A stretch of DNA of 64,000 bases from Niabella yanshanensis (lineage in GTDB: Bacteria > Bacteroidota > Bacteroidia > Chitinophagales > Chitinophagaceae). Both the position numbers and the translations under genes were made by a program. Shown here piece by piece: positions 36,365 through 44,929 of this stretch (position 1 is its first letter; the number at the start of each line of letters is the position of its first letter). Location: NCBI RefSeq assembly GCF_034424215.1, contig NZ_CP139960.1, positions 5,332,001 through 5,396,000 on the forward strand, given 5' to 3'. The notes beneath the pieces were generated by a model. That model did no database searches. It worked only from the letters and a program-made list of their open reading frames with translations, and had not been told where the DNA came from.

Positions 36365-38408
36365 CAGAAATAAAAATGAAGCAATATTGAGCGACCTGAA
36401 GGACGGTTGGCGCCTCGAGGAGCTTCAGAAGGCTAATCAGGAATTTAAAGAAGCCCGGCTGGCCGCCCTGAATCTTATGGAGGATGCTCTACTTTCGGAG
36501 CAAGCCCTTAGGCAATCTGAAGCCCGTTACCGCTTTCTCTTCGATAATATTGATCAGGGAGTGCAGATCTGCGAGTTGGTACGTAATGAAGCCGGTGGCG
36601 TTACCGACCTGCGGTCTATACATGTCAATCCGGCCTGGATGAATATTGCTGTTGGAGGACAGGGGATTGTAAAAGCTGCAGCGTCATTGCATGCGCAGGA
36701 TCAGCCCTGGTTCCGGTATTGCGAGCAGGTTAAGGAAAACGGTGCACCGGCACGTTTCGAAACCAAAATGAGCGAAGAGCAGTGGCTGGATGTGTTTGTA
36801 ACACAAATGGAAGGTGACCGGTTTATGATCCTGCTCACCGATATTACGGATCGAAAACGACACGATATCAACCAGTCTTTTCTGGCTTATTGCAGCGTGG
36901 CATTGCTAAAAGCCGCAAGTCTCAAGGATATGGTAGATGCGATCGGTGAAAATGCACATACTTATCTCGGGGCAACTGCCTGTACTTTTCTAAGGGTAGA
37001 AGAAGATCAGGATACCCTGCAACTGATAGCAGGGTGGGAAGAAGTATCACAGCCGTTGCCGGCGGGAATTTTACAGCTGTCTTCTCTGGTAAATCATAAG
37101 AGTCTGGGACAGCTTTCCCAGGCTATTCCGTTGATATTGCAGCAGGCAGGTGTGGAACCAACGGTGCCGACGAACCCGGCTCTGGGTTTGATGCGTACGG
37201 CTCTATACGTTCCCGTAGTAAGAGATCAACAGATCCGTTATATCCTCTGTATCTATCATACCAATCCCTATCATTGGTTCAACGACCAGGTTTCCTTGCT
37301 TACCGAACTTGCGGGCCGAGCCTGGAATAAACTGGCCCGGCTGGAAGCCGAAGATAAACTGAAAGCATCCGAAGAGAATTATAAGGCTATCGTGAACCAG
37401 AGCGTGTCTGGCATTTTTAAAATCAGCATAGAGGGGCAAATCCTTTTTACCAATGATTATTTCGCTAAAATGTTAGGATACAATAGGGAAGAGCTGCTAC
37501 GGCTTACGGTCAAGGATATTGTGCATCCCAGCGACCTGGACAAAACCTTTGCGGGCTTTAACAGTATGATCGAATCGGGCCAACCTTTCGAAGTTGAGAA
37601 GCGGTTAACGAGAAGGGATCATTCTGTAATATGGGTAACCAACTATGCGGCACCCCTCTTCGATAGCCGGAAGCAAGTCGTAGGCGCCCTGGTGGTTTCG
37701 GTAGACATCAGCCGGCAAAAGGCAGTAGAGCAGCAAAAAGATGAGTTTATCAGTATTGCCAGCCATGAATTAAAAACGCCCTTAACCAGTGTAAAGGCTT
37801 TTGGCCAGCTGGTGCAGCAAACCTCAAAAGAAGGCAATGCAGAAGAACTGGCTGATATGATCAGCAGGATGAACCTGCATATCGACCGGTTGGTAAACCT
37901 GGTGGGTACCATCCTGGATACTACTAAACTTGAGCGACAGGAGTATTCCGTAAACCTCGAAAAACTGGATATCAACGAATTGATCAGTGAAAAAGTAAAA
38001 GAAAATCAGCTGGCCGCGCCTCATTTCCGCTTTGTTTTTAATCCCTGCGAAAGGGCCTGGATCTATGGCGATAAAATATCGCTGGGTCAGGTATTAAATA
38101 ATCTCATTTCCAACGCAGTCAAATACTCTCCTCACGGCAGTACTATTACAATTGATTGCGGGTATTTGGAAAACACAATCAAGGTATGTGTAACCGATGA
38201 AGGAATAGGTATTTCAGAAAAAGACCAGGAAAAGATTTTTGATAAATATTATCGCTCGGTGGGATTGTTGGAGTCGGGCAGGTCGGGCATAGGGTTGGGG
38301 CTATACCTGTGTGGTGAAATTATCAGGCGCCATAACGGCGTAATAGGGGTTTCAAGTATCCTTGGCACCGGCACAACTTTTTATTTTACCATCCCGTCTA
38401 TTAATTAA
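36345..38408 (+). CDS. PAS/GAF sensor histidine kinase
   Basis: I start at ATG 36345 (a second ATG follows at 36348); the upstream frame from 36303 lies inside the fusion gene. The cytoplasmic kinase has an N-terminal helix, a PAS domain (about 55-170), a GAF domain (about 180-340), a second PAS (about 355-470), the HisKA box FISIASHELKTPL (about 480) and HATPase parts NLISNAVKYSP, VTDEGIGI and GIGLGLYLCGEI. It overlaps the fusion gene by about 20 bases and is 8 bases upstream of a receiver gene, its probable partner. Confidence 0.9.
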   Translation: MMQQKPDRNKNEAILSDLKDGWRLEELQKANQEFKEARLAALNLMEDALLSEQALRQSEARYRFLFDNIDQGVQICELVRNEAGGVTDLRSIHVNPAWMNIAVGGQGIVKAAASLHAQDQPWFRYCEQVKENGAPARFETKMSEEQWLDVFVTQMEGDRFMILLTDITDRKRHDINQSFLAYCSVALLKAASLKDMVDAIGENAHTYLGATACTFLRVEEDQDTLQLIAGWEEVSQPLPAGILQLSSLVNHKSLGQLSQAIPLILQQAGVEPTVPTNPALGLMRTALYVPVVRDQQIRYILCIYHTNPYHWFNDQVSLLTELAGRAWNKLARLEAEDKLKASEENYKAIVNQSVSGIFKISIEGQILFTNDYFAKMLGYNREELLRLTVKDIVHPSDLDKTFAGFNSMIESGQPFEVEKRLTRRDHSVIWVTNYAAPLFDSRKQVVGALVVSVDISRQKAVEQQKDEFISIASHELKTPLTSVKAFGQLVQQTSKEGNAEELADMISRMNLHIDRLVNLVGTILDTTKLERQEYSVNLEKLDINELISEKVKENQLAAPHFRFVFNPCERAWIYGDKISLGQVLNNLISNAVKYSPHGSTITIDCGYLENTIKVCVTDEGIGISEKDQEKIFDKYYRSVGLLESGRSGIGLGLYLCGEIIRRHNGVIGVSSILGTGTTFYFTIPSIN

Positions 38409-38416
38409 AATAGAGC

Positions 38417-38788
38417 ATGAAAAAGATTGTATTTGTAGAGGATGATCTGGGGATTCTTGAAGTAGCCCGGTTTATTTTTGAAAAGGCCGGTTATTCGGTT
38501 TCGCTATATGGGTCAGCAGAAAATTTGCTGGCTCAATTGAACCATGAGCCGGATATTTTTATATTGGATAAGCAGTTGCCTGACATGGATGGGCTCGAAC
38601 TCTGTCGCAGGTTGAAAGCTAACCCTCGTACCAGTGCTATCCCTGTTCTTATGTTATCCGCCAATCCGCAAATAAAAACTCTTGCATCGAACGCGGGTGC
38701 TGATGCCGTTATGGAAAAACCTTTCGAAATAAAAGAACTGCTCATGTTGGTAGCAGACCTAACAGCCCGGGTCAAACAACCACTTTAA
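38417..38788 (+). CDS. Single-domain response regulator
   Basis: The 123-residue protein is a receiver domain alone. Acidic pocket residues Asp9/Asp10 (VEDD), phospho-acceptor Asp51 (FILDKQLPDMDG) and Lys of MEKPFE are present. It starts 8 bases after the PAS/GAF kinase stop, so it probably takes phosphate from that kinase and passes the signal on by protein contact, since no output domain is attached. Confidence 0.93.
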   Translation: MKKIVFVEDDLGILEVARFIFEKAGYSVSLYGSAENLLAQLNHEPDIFILDKQLPDMDGLELCRRLKANPRTSAIPVLMLSANPQIKTLASNAGADAVMEKPFEIKELLMLVADLTARVKQPL

Positions 38789-38797
38789 TTGTGGTTA

Positions 38798-38820
38798 TTA
38801 TTCTACATAATGTAGAATAA
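38798..38820. repeat. Perfect 23-base palindrome after the signalling operon
   Basis: Eleven-base arms TTATTCTACAT and ATGTAGAATAA flank a single central A, 10 bases past the response-regulator stop. There is no U-tract, so it could be a weak hairpin terminator or a dimeric repressor site for the small gene at 39017. Confidence 0.6.
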
Positions 38821-39016
38821 AATTCGTATTCAATAGCCTGTTTTTGAATATATCCTTTTTATTGAAGTGCTATATAGTGGTTTGCCTTTGAACATTTTAC
38901 ATATGGCTGAAAGGCATGTATTTTGTTAAGAAAGGATAATCGGAGGATCAGGCTACCGTTAAAATTGTTTAAAATTCCGCGGCCGCTCATTCTGCATTAA
39001 TTTAAACAAAACCTTT

Positions 39017-39244
39017 ATGAAGAGATTCCTTTCTAATACAGATATTGACAATGAAAATGCAAAACCACCGGTACAAAAAGTTTGCTTCACTGCTAATAGT
39101 ATTCATTACCTGGCTACTATGCATCTGCCAGTTAACCTGGACGAGTGGGAGTGGCATGAGGAAATGATTGATGGTGCGCGAACTTTTGTAATTACTGATA
39201 AGAAGTCCACTGAAGAAAACAAGCCTGTTTCCTTCAGGAACTAA
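39017..39244 (+). CDS. Small hypothetical protein
   Basis: The 75-residue protein starts with ATG in an AAC-rich leader and has no signal peptide or membrane helix. The middle (CFTANSIHYLATMHLPVNLDEW) looks like a short beta/alpha unit and the tail is charged. I do not recognise a family. It lies between the signalling operon and the convergent NtrC-type gene, with stops 9 bases apart. Confidence 0.55.
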   Translation: MKRFLSNTDIDNENAKPPVQKVCFTANSIHYLATMHLPVNLDEWEWHEEMIDGARTFVITDKKSTEENKPVSFRN

Positions 39245-39253
39245 AATACTATG

Positions 39254-40636
39254 TTAAGACTGACCGGATTTCTTTTCCAGGTTCAATTTATTGTAAAGTG
39301 TTTTACGATCTATATTAAGTAGCGCTGCTGCCTTAGTTTTATTGTACTGCACGCGCTTCAGCACTTCCATGATCTTGCGGTATTCCGCTTTTTGTGAAGC
39401 ATTCTTCAAATCATGATCGGTAACAATATCCGATTCGGGAACCTCTGCCTTTTCCACCTGTGCCGACATCGCAAGTTGATTCAACTCCCGCTCGACAAGG
39501 AGTTCAGATATAGCATGACCTGCCGGTGTAAGCAGACAAATGCGTTTGATAAAATTTTTAAGCTCTCTAACGTTGCCGGGCCATGAATAGTTGCCCAGCA
39601 TTTCAATACAGGAAGGTGTGGGGCGGAGTATCTTTTTATCAAGATCTTTTTCTGCCATAGCAATAAAAGACTCCACGAAAAGTCCCAAATCATCTTTCCG
39701 CTCTTTCAATGGCGGTATTACTATTGTAAACTCATTCAGGCGGTGAAAAAGATCTTCGCGGAAACGTTGCTCCCTTACAAGGTCATACAGGTTTTTATTG
39801 GATGCTACAATAATGCGGGTGTTGACCGGTTTTTCATTACTGCCACCTACCTTGCGGATATGTTTTTCCTGTATGGCTCTTAATAACATAGCCTGTACAT
39901 CATAAGACAGGTTGCCGATTTCATCAAGGAATAAAGTGCCTCCGTCAGCCATTTCAAATGCGCCGGTTTTGTTTTGTATTGCGCCGGTAAACGCGCCTTT
40001 TTCATGGCCGAATAGTTCACTGGCAGCAAGCTCTTTTGACAGGCTGCCGCAATCTACCGCTACAAAAGGGCCATGCGCTTTTTTACTTTCCAGGTGTATT
40101 TGCCTTGCCAGCCGTTCTTTACCTGTACCGGTTTCACCGCAAATGATTACACTATAATTCGTGGGCGCTATCAAACTTACATTGCTATATAGCATTTCTG
40201 ATGCAGAGCTGACTCCCTTTACATAAGAATCACCATCAGCCTGTGAAGCGTTCCCGGAGGCTGTTTCAGGTGCTTCGTTCGACTCAAAAGCATATTGCAT
40301 CAATTCCAGTATTTTCTCCGGAAATAAAGGCTTTTCCAGGTAGTAAAAAGCGCCTGCCTTCATCAGGTCAACGGCTATCTGCACGCTGGCATGGCCTGTT
40401 ATAAATATAACAGAGGTTTTAGGTTGTATACGCTTGATCTTTTCAAACATTTCTTTACCACGTATATCTGTCAGGATATAATCGCAAAAGATCAGATCAA
40501 ATTTTTTTTCCTGTATCAGGTTAAGCGCTTCTTTTCCTGACAAACTGGTGTCGGTAAGATAGTGATGTTTCTTCAAAAAAGAGGCGAGTAAGTTACACGT
40601 CGACGGGTCATCGTCTATGATGAGTATTCTTTTCAT
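39254..40636 (-). CDS. Sigma-54-dependent response regulator (NtrC family)
   Basis: The 460-residue activator has a receiver domain (Asp52 in FCDYILTD), an AAA+ domain with Walker A GETGTGKE (167-174), the sigma-54 contact loop GAFTGA (214-219) and Walker B GGTLFLDEIG, and a Fis-type helix-turn-helix at the end (YNKTKAAALLNIDRKTLYNKL). It therefore opens sigma-54 promoters when phosphorylated. No dedicated kinase is beside it; the divergent 64-residue histidine-box protein at 40836 is a candidate phosphotransfer partner. Confidence 0.95.
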   Translation of the reverse strand: MKRILIIDDDPSTCNLLASFLKKHHYLTDTSLSGKEALNLIQEKKFDLIFCDYILTDIRGKEMFEKIKRIQPKTSVIFITGHASVQIAVDLMKAGAFYYLEKPLFPEKILELMQYAFESNEAPETASGNASQADGDSYVKGVSSASEMLYSNVSLIAPTNYSVIICGETGTGKERLARQIHLESKKAHGPFVAVDCGSLSKELAASELFGHEKGAFTGAIQNKTGAFEMADGGTLFLDEIGNLSYDVQAMLLRAIQEKHIRKVGGSNEKPVNTRIIVASNKNLYDLVREQRFREDLFHRLNEFTIVIPPLKERKDDLGLFVESFIAMAEKDLDKKILRPTPSCIEMLGNYSWPGNVRELKNFIKRICLLTPAGHAISELLVERELNQLAMSAQVEKAEVPESDIVTDHDLKNASQKAEYRKIMEVLKRVQYNKTKAAALLNIDRKTLYNKLNLEKKSGQS

Positions 40637-40791
40637 TCCGGGCGGTTTGGTACAACATTAGAGTAAGGGACTGTAAATAAGTCAAAAAAAACGGCTTTAA
40701 CAAGCAAAGTTTTATTAAAGCTGTTTAAAATGTATAAATGTGGAATTTTATGCACAAGTTGTAGATAATTTACCATAAATGTAACTCTTTT

Positions 40792-40820
40792 TTGTTGGCA
40801 TCATATTCTTAGTATTTTTA
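40792..40820 (+). promoter_or_regulatory. Probable promoter for the 64-residue DHp-like gene
   Basis: TTG at 40792-40794 and TATTTTTA at 40813-40820 (one mismatch to TAnnTTTG) are separated by 18 bases, close to the Bacteroidota -33/-7 layout, 15 bases before the ATG. Confidence 0.4.
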
Positions 40821-40835
40821 CGGACAAATCTAAAC

Positions 40836-41030
40836 ATGGCTTACAGGACAGACCCCTTACTGGTGACTTTATTTCATGACGTAAAAAATTGCCTGAATAA
40901 TATAGCAATTGCTACTGCTTTACTGGAAGAGGACGAAATAAGCAGTGAAGACAGGCAAAAATATACTGCTGAGATCAGGAAAAACTACACACAGATCAAG
41001 ACCATGTTAGGTAATTTTATGGAAGACTAG
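40836..41030 (+). CDS. Stand-alone histidine-kinase dimerisation-like (DHp) mini-protein
   Basis: The 64-residue product is two amphipathic helices. The first carries His14 in LFHDVKNCLNNI, which resembles an H-box of the HisKA type (HD-x-KN-x-LN-x-I); the second runs DRQKYTAEIRKNYTQIKTML. There is no ATPase domain, so it cannot phosphorylate itself. It may act as a phosphotransfer relay or kinase decoy, as Spo0B-like proteins do. It is divergent from the NtrC-type regulator. Confidence 0.65.
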   Translation: MAYRTDPLLVTLFHDVKNCLNNIAIATALLEEDEISSEDRQKYTAEIRKNYTQIKTMLGNFMED

Positions 41031-41351
41031 CTAACCCCTTCTTCCGGACGAATAACTTCCTATGACAGGATGCTAAACAAAATCCTGTTAGTAGACGGGT
41101 GGGCGCGGTATGAGGAAATATTTTCGCTGATGTAGAAGGTCGTGCACAGCCCCATATATCCTAAATGCCTGTAGCTGATAATTCGAATTCTCATTTGATT
41201 TATTTACAGTTAGTTAACTACATGCCCGCTGATAGGCGCTTAAGGCATAGGAATTGACGTTACCATAGCAGTGGATGCTATTGATACATTCCCTCTTCCT
41301 TATTCAATTTTATTAACTAAATCGGATGACCATCATCCGACACCCCCCTTT
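41031..41351. other. 321-base intergenic stretch before the glf operon
   Basis: It contains a 7-bp hairpin (ACAGGAT / ATCCTGT, 41065-41088) soon after the DHp-like gene and a near sigma-54 motif at 41244-41257. An open frame from GTG 41271 runs into the glycosyltransferase, but I take the ATG at 41352 as the start. Confidence 0.5.
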
Positions 41352-42476
41352 ATGAATCAAAAGATAGATTTAATTGTGTTCTCTCACCTGCGATGGTATT
41401 TTGTATACCAGCGGCCACAGCACCTGATCAGCAGGTTTGCTCAAATGTATCGTACCATTTATATCGAAGAGCCGGTCTTTAAAAATGGCGACAATGGCTA
41501 CTCAATTTGCTACGACCAGTCAGGTGTTTTGGTGATTACACCCGAAATGAACCATGCACACGATAGTGATACAGACGCGGTGATGACGAAAATTCTTCAA
41601 CAAATATTTCAGGACCTCGCTGTTAGGAAATATATAATCTGGTATTATACACCGATGGCATTGCCTTTCACCAGGCACCTGGATCCAATGCTAACGGTGT
41701 ACGATTGTATGGACGAACTGTCGGCTTTTAAGTTTGCGCCTCCTGCCTTACTTGAACTGGAGAAAGAATTGTTATCAAAGGCAACACTTGTTTTTACCGG
41801 TGGCCGTAGTTTATATGAGCATAAGCGGGCGCAATCATCGGCTCCGGTTCATTGTTTCCCTAGCAGTATAGATAAAAGTCATTTCAATAAGGCACGCTTG
41901 CTACAATCAGATACCGATGACCAGCATCATATTCCGTTTCCACGTTTTGGATTTTTTGGTGTAATTGATGAACGTTTCGATATAGATCTGATCGATGCGG
42001 TAGCTGCACAAAAAACCGAGTGGCAATTTATATTAATTGGCCCGGTGGTTAAGATCGATGAGGCTACATTACCCAGGAGGAACAATATTCATTACCTGGG
42101 CCCGAAAAAATATGAAGAGTTACCTGCTTATATCAGTAGTTGGGATGTGGCGATATTGCCTTTTGCTGTTAATGAATCCACCCGCTTTATCAGCCCCACC
42201 AAAACACCCGAATACCTGGCGGCAGGAAAGCCGGTTATTGCCACACCTATACGCGATGTAATAGATCCGTATGGAACATTGGGATTTGTAAAAATTGTGT
42301 ATGATGTGGCATCATTCATAGCCTACGGGGAGGAGGAGCTTGCTACTAAAGATATGCACAAGTGGCAGCGGATTGATGCCTACCTGGATACAATGTCGTG
42401 GGACAGTACCTGGAATGAAATGCACCATCTTATTATTCAATCTATGAAACAAAATAAAACCTTATCGTATGTTTGA
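41352..42476 (+). CDS. Glycosyltransferase (GT4/GT1-like fold)
   Basis: The 374-residue protein starts at ATG 41352 with IDLIVFSHLRWYFVYQRPQHL, a strand-helix opening common in this GT group, then VYDCMDELSAF, a central FGFFGVIDERFD opening the C-terminal Rossmann domain, and the nucleotide-sugar end FISPTKTPEYLAAGKPVIATP (about residues 300-320). It overlaps glf by 8 bases, so it probably uses or feeds the galactofuranose made by that enzyme. Acceptor unknown. Confidence 0.87.
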   Translation: MNQKIDLIVFSHLRWYFVYQRPQHLISRFAQMYRTIYIEEPVFKNGDNGYSICYDQSGVLVITPEMNHAHDSDTDAVMTKILQQIFQDLAVRKYIIWYYTPMALPFTRHLDPMLTVYDCMDELSAFKFAPPALLELEKELLSKATLVFTGGRSLYEHKRAQSSAPVHCFPSSIDKSHFNKARLLQSDTDDQHHIPFPRFGFFGVIDERFDIDLIDAVAAQKTEWQFILIGPVVKIDEATLPRRNNIHYLGPKKYEELPAYISSWDVAILPFAVNESTRFISPTKTPEYLAAGKPVIATPIRDVIDPYGTLGFVKIVYDVASFIAYGEEELATKDMHKWQRIDAYLDTMSWDSTWNEMHHLIIQSMKQNKTLSYV

Positions 42477-43626
42477 TTACCTTATTGTTGGATGTGGCTT
42501 TGCAGGCAGCGTACTGGCAGAGCGATTAGCTTCGCAGCTAAATAAGAAAGTATTAATTATTGACCGCCGCAATCATATAGCGGGAAATGCCTATGATTAC
42601 TATAACGAGCATGGTATACTGGTGCATAAATACGGCCCCCATATCTTTCATACCAATTCAAAAGAGATATTTATGTACCTCAGTCGTTTTACGCAATGGC
42701 GGCCTTATGAGCATCATGTACTCGCCAGTGTAGACGGGCAACTGGTACCCATCCCCATTAACCTGAATACGATTAATGCCCTTTATAACCTGGACCTCGA
42801 TACTTCATCTGTAACCGATTATTTAAAAAGCCGGTCGGAGAATATAAGTCCGGTGGCTACTGCAGAAGACGTAGTGGTAAATAGCGTAGGGAAAGACCTG
42901 TATGAGAAGTTTTTTAAAACTTATACAAAGAAGCAATGGGATATGGATCCTTCTGAGCTGGATCCTTCCGTGACTGCAAGAGTGCCTGCCCGCAATAACC
43001 GGGATAACCGTTATTTTACCGATACTTATCAATCGATGCCCTTGCACGGATATACCGCCATGTTTAATAACATGCTGTCTCATCCTAATATCCAGATCAT
43101 GTTGAATGCAGATTTTAAGGATATCAAAAACAGTATCCCCCATAAAGCCACCATTTTTACTGGTCCCATCGATTACTTCTTTGACTATTGTTATGGCAAG
43201 CTGCCTTACCGGTCTATTGATTTTGCTTTCGAAACTTTGGAAACCGAAAACTTCCAGGCTTGTGGAACGGTCAACTATCCTTTAACGCAGTTGTACACGC
43301 GTATCACTGAGTTTAAAAAATTAACGGGACAGATACATCCTAAAACAACGGTGGTCTACGAATATCCTACAGATAAGGGAGATCCGTACTATCCTATCCC
43401 TAAAAAAGAAAATCAAAGTTTATATAACAGGTACAGGGATCTGGCGCTGTCTTTTCCCAATGTGTATTTTACCGGCAGGCTGGGTACTTATAAATATTAT
43501 AATATGGACCAGGTGATAGCGCAGTCGCTGGCATTGTTTAAAAAAATTGCATCATCTGACAGGTTGCCTTTGGAAGGTGTAACGAATGGCCGCCTCAACC
43601 ATACCGTTAACGGACATAATCATTAG
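42469..43626 (+). CDS. glf: UDP-galactopyranose mutase
   Basis: The 385-residue flavoenzyme converts UDP-galactopyranose to UDP-galactofuranose, the donor for Galf in cell-surface polymers. It opens with the FAD motif LIVGCGFAGSVLAERL, then IIDRRNHIAGNAYDY and KYGPHIFHTNS, which carries the active-site histidine region, and has the C-terminal FTGRLGTYKYYNMDQVI flavin segment. Length is typical. It overlaps the glycosyltransferase before it and is followed after 3 bases by a glycosidase-like gene. Confidence 0.96.
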   Translation: MFDYLIVGCGFAGSVLAERLASQLNKKVLIIDRRNHIAGNAYDYYNEHGILVHKYGPHIFHTNSKEIFMYLSRFTQWRPYEHHVLASVDGQLVPIPINLNTINALYNLDLDTSSVTDYLKSRSENISPVATAEDVVVNSVGKDLYEKFFKTYTKKQWDMDPSELDPSVTARVPARNNRDNRYFTDTYQSMPLHGYTAMFNNMLSHPNIQIMLNADFKDIKNSIPHKATIFTGPIDYFFDYCYGKLPYRSIDFAFETLETENFQACGTVNYPLTQLYTRITEFKKLTGQIHPKTTVVYEYPTDKGDPYYPIPKKENQSLYNRYRDLALSFPNVYFTGRLGTYKYYNMDQVIAQSLALFKKIASSDRLPLEGVTNGRLNHTVNGHNH

Positions 43627-43629
43627 CCA

Positions 43630-44832
43630 ATGGTTGATAATAATCCATTTGTCAGTTTCTGGATGGCAGGATACGAATCTTGCGATATGATCAACCGCCA
43701 TGGGGACAGGGTAGACTTATTGTACCTCACGGGACATCTTGACAAACTGGAAGAAGATTACCGGCTCCTGGATGATTTTGAAATGAGGTCGGTAAGGGAA
43801 GGCATCCGCTGGAGTACAGTGGAATCTTCACCAGGTATTTACGACTGGCAGGCGGTGAGCATGATTATACAAGCCGCTGTTAAAAGCGGTAAGCAAATAT
43901 TGTTTGATCTCTGTCACTTTGGTTTCCCATCTGATCTTACACCGTTTCATCCACATCTTACTATGCGGTTTGTGGCGCTATGCCGTTCTTTCGTAACGGT
44001 GTATCGCAGTATTCAACCACAAGGGCCACTGATTATGACACCTATCAATGAAGTGAACTTTATTGCCTGGTTGGGCGGAGAAGTTGCCGGTACAACTCCT
44101 TATTGTTCAGGTAAGGGCTGGGATGTAAAATACCACCTGATGCGGGCTTTTATTGAAGGTGTAAAAGCAATGAAGGAAATGGATCCACAGGTATTGATCA
44201 TGACTGTAGAGCCATTGGTGAACATTGCTGCAGACGAAACGGATACGGAAGCGTTGAGTGTGGTGGAGATGATGAATGGATTCCAGTTTCAGACGCTTGA
44301 TATGCTTTGCGGGTTGATATGCCCCGAGTTGGGCGGCCGGCCTGAATATTTGGATATTATAGGTCTGGACTATTATTATAATAGCCAGTGGTCGTATCCG
44401 CTCCATCGCAGGCTGGATTGGAAAAGGCATGGGGAAGAGCCGGGTTACCGCTGCTTAAGTGAACAGGTCAGCGATGTTTACGAAAGATATAAAAGGCCGG
44501 TAGTTATTACAGAAACCAGTCACCCGCTGGAAGATCGTCCGTTATGGATCAAACACATTACTGCCGAATGTGTCAGGATACTGGCAGCTGGTATTCCTCT
44601 TTGGGGCATCTGTATCTATCCGGTTATAGACCGTCCCGATTGGGATTATCCGGGTATATGGCACCGGTCGGGGATATGGGATATAGACGAAACGAGTGAT
44701 CAGCTGGACCGCGTTTTGTATGAGCCTTATGCGGCGGCTATCAAGGAATGCCAGCAGCAGATCGCATTGTTGACGAATGCTAAACAAACCTTGAATGTTA
44801 AAAATTGGTGTCTCCCTGCCGGCTTCCAATGA
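43630..44832 (+). CDS. Clan GH-A glycoside hydrolase (GH1-like) in a biosynthetic operon
   Basis: The 400-residue barrel protein has the clan GH-A pair Asn140-Glu141 (TPINEVNF, acid/base) and Glu295 (VVITETSHP, nucleophile), with REGIRWSTVESSPG (about 56-69) and DIIGLDYYYNSQW. No signal peptide is seen, so it is cytoplasmic. It follows glf by 3 bases. A cytoplasmic retaining glycosidase joined to a Galf-forming enzyme suggests trimming or transglycosylation in glycan assembly, or turnover of a glycoside; this is inference. The family could be GH1 or a GH-A relative. Confidence 0.8.
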   Translation: MVDNNPFVSFWMAGYESCDMINRHGDRVDLLYLTGHLDKLEEDYRLLDDFEMRSVREGIRWSTVESSPGIYDWQAVSMIIQAAVKSGKQILFDLCHFGFPSDLTPFHPHLTMRFVALCRSFVTVYRSIQPQGPLIMTPINEVNFIAWLGGEVAGTTPYCSGKGWDVKYHLMRAFIEGVKAMKEMDPQVLIMTVEPLVNIAADETDTEALSVVEMMNGFQFQTLDMLCGLICPELGGRPEYLDIIGLDYYYNSQWSYPLHRRLDWKRHGEEPGYRCLSEQVSDVYERYKRPVVITETSHPLEDRPLWIKHITAECVRILAAGIPLWGICIYPVIDRPDWDYPGIWHRSGIWDIDETSDQLDRVLYEPYAAAIKECQQQIALLTNAKQTLNVKNWCLPAGFQ

Positions 44833-44929
44833 AATTTGAATACAGATACTATGGTCTCGTTTTTGAATAGTATTCATGGATGACCGCCTTCTCAACTCTA
44901 AACAAAATAAAAACCTTTAATTGTACACT

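Noticed and set aside
41065-41088. ACAGGAT / ATCCTGT hairpin as a terminator of the DHp-like gene
   Set aside because: The stem is short, the loop is 10 bases, and there is no run of Ts after it.
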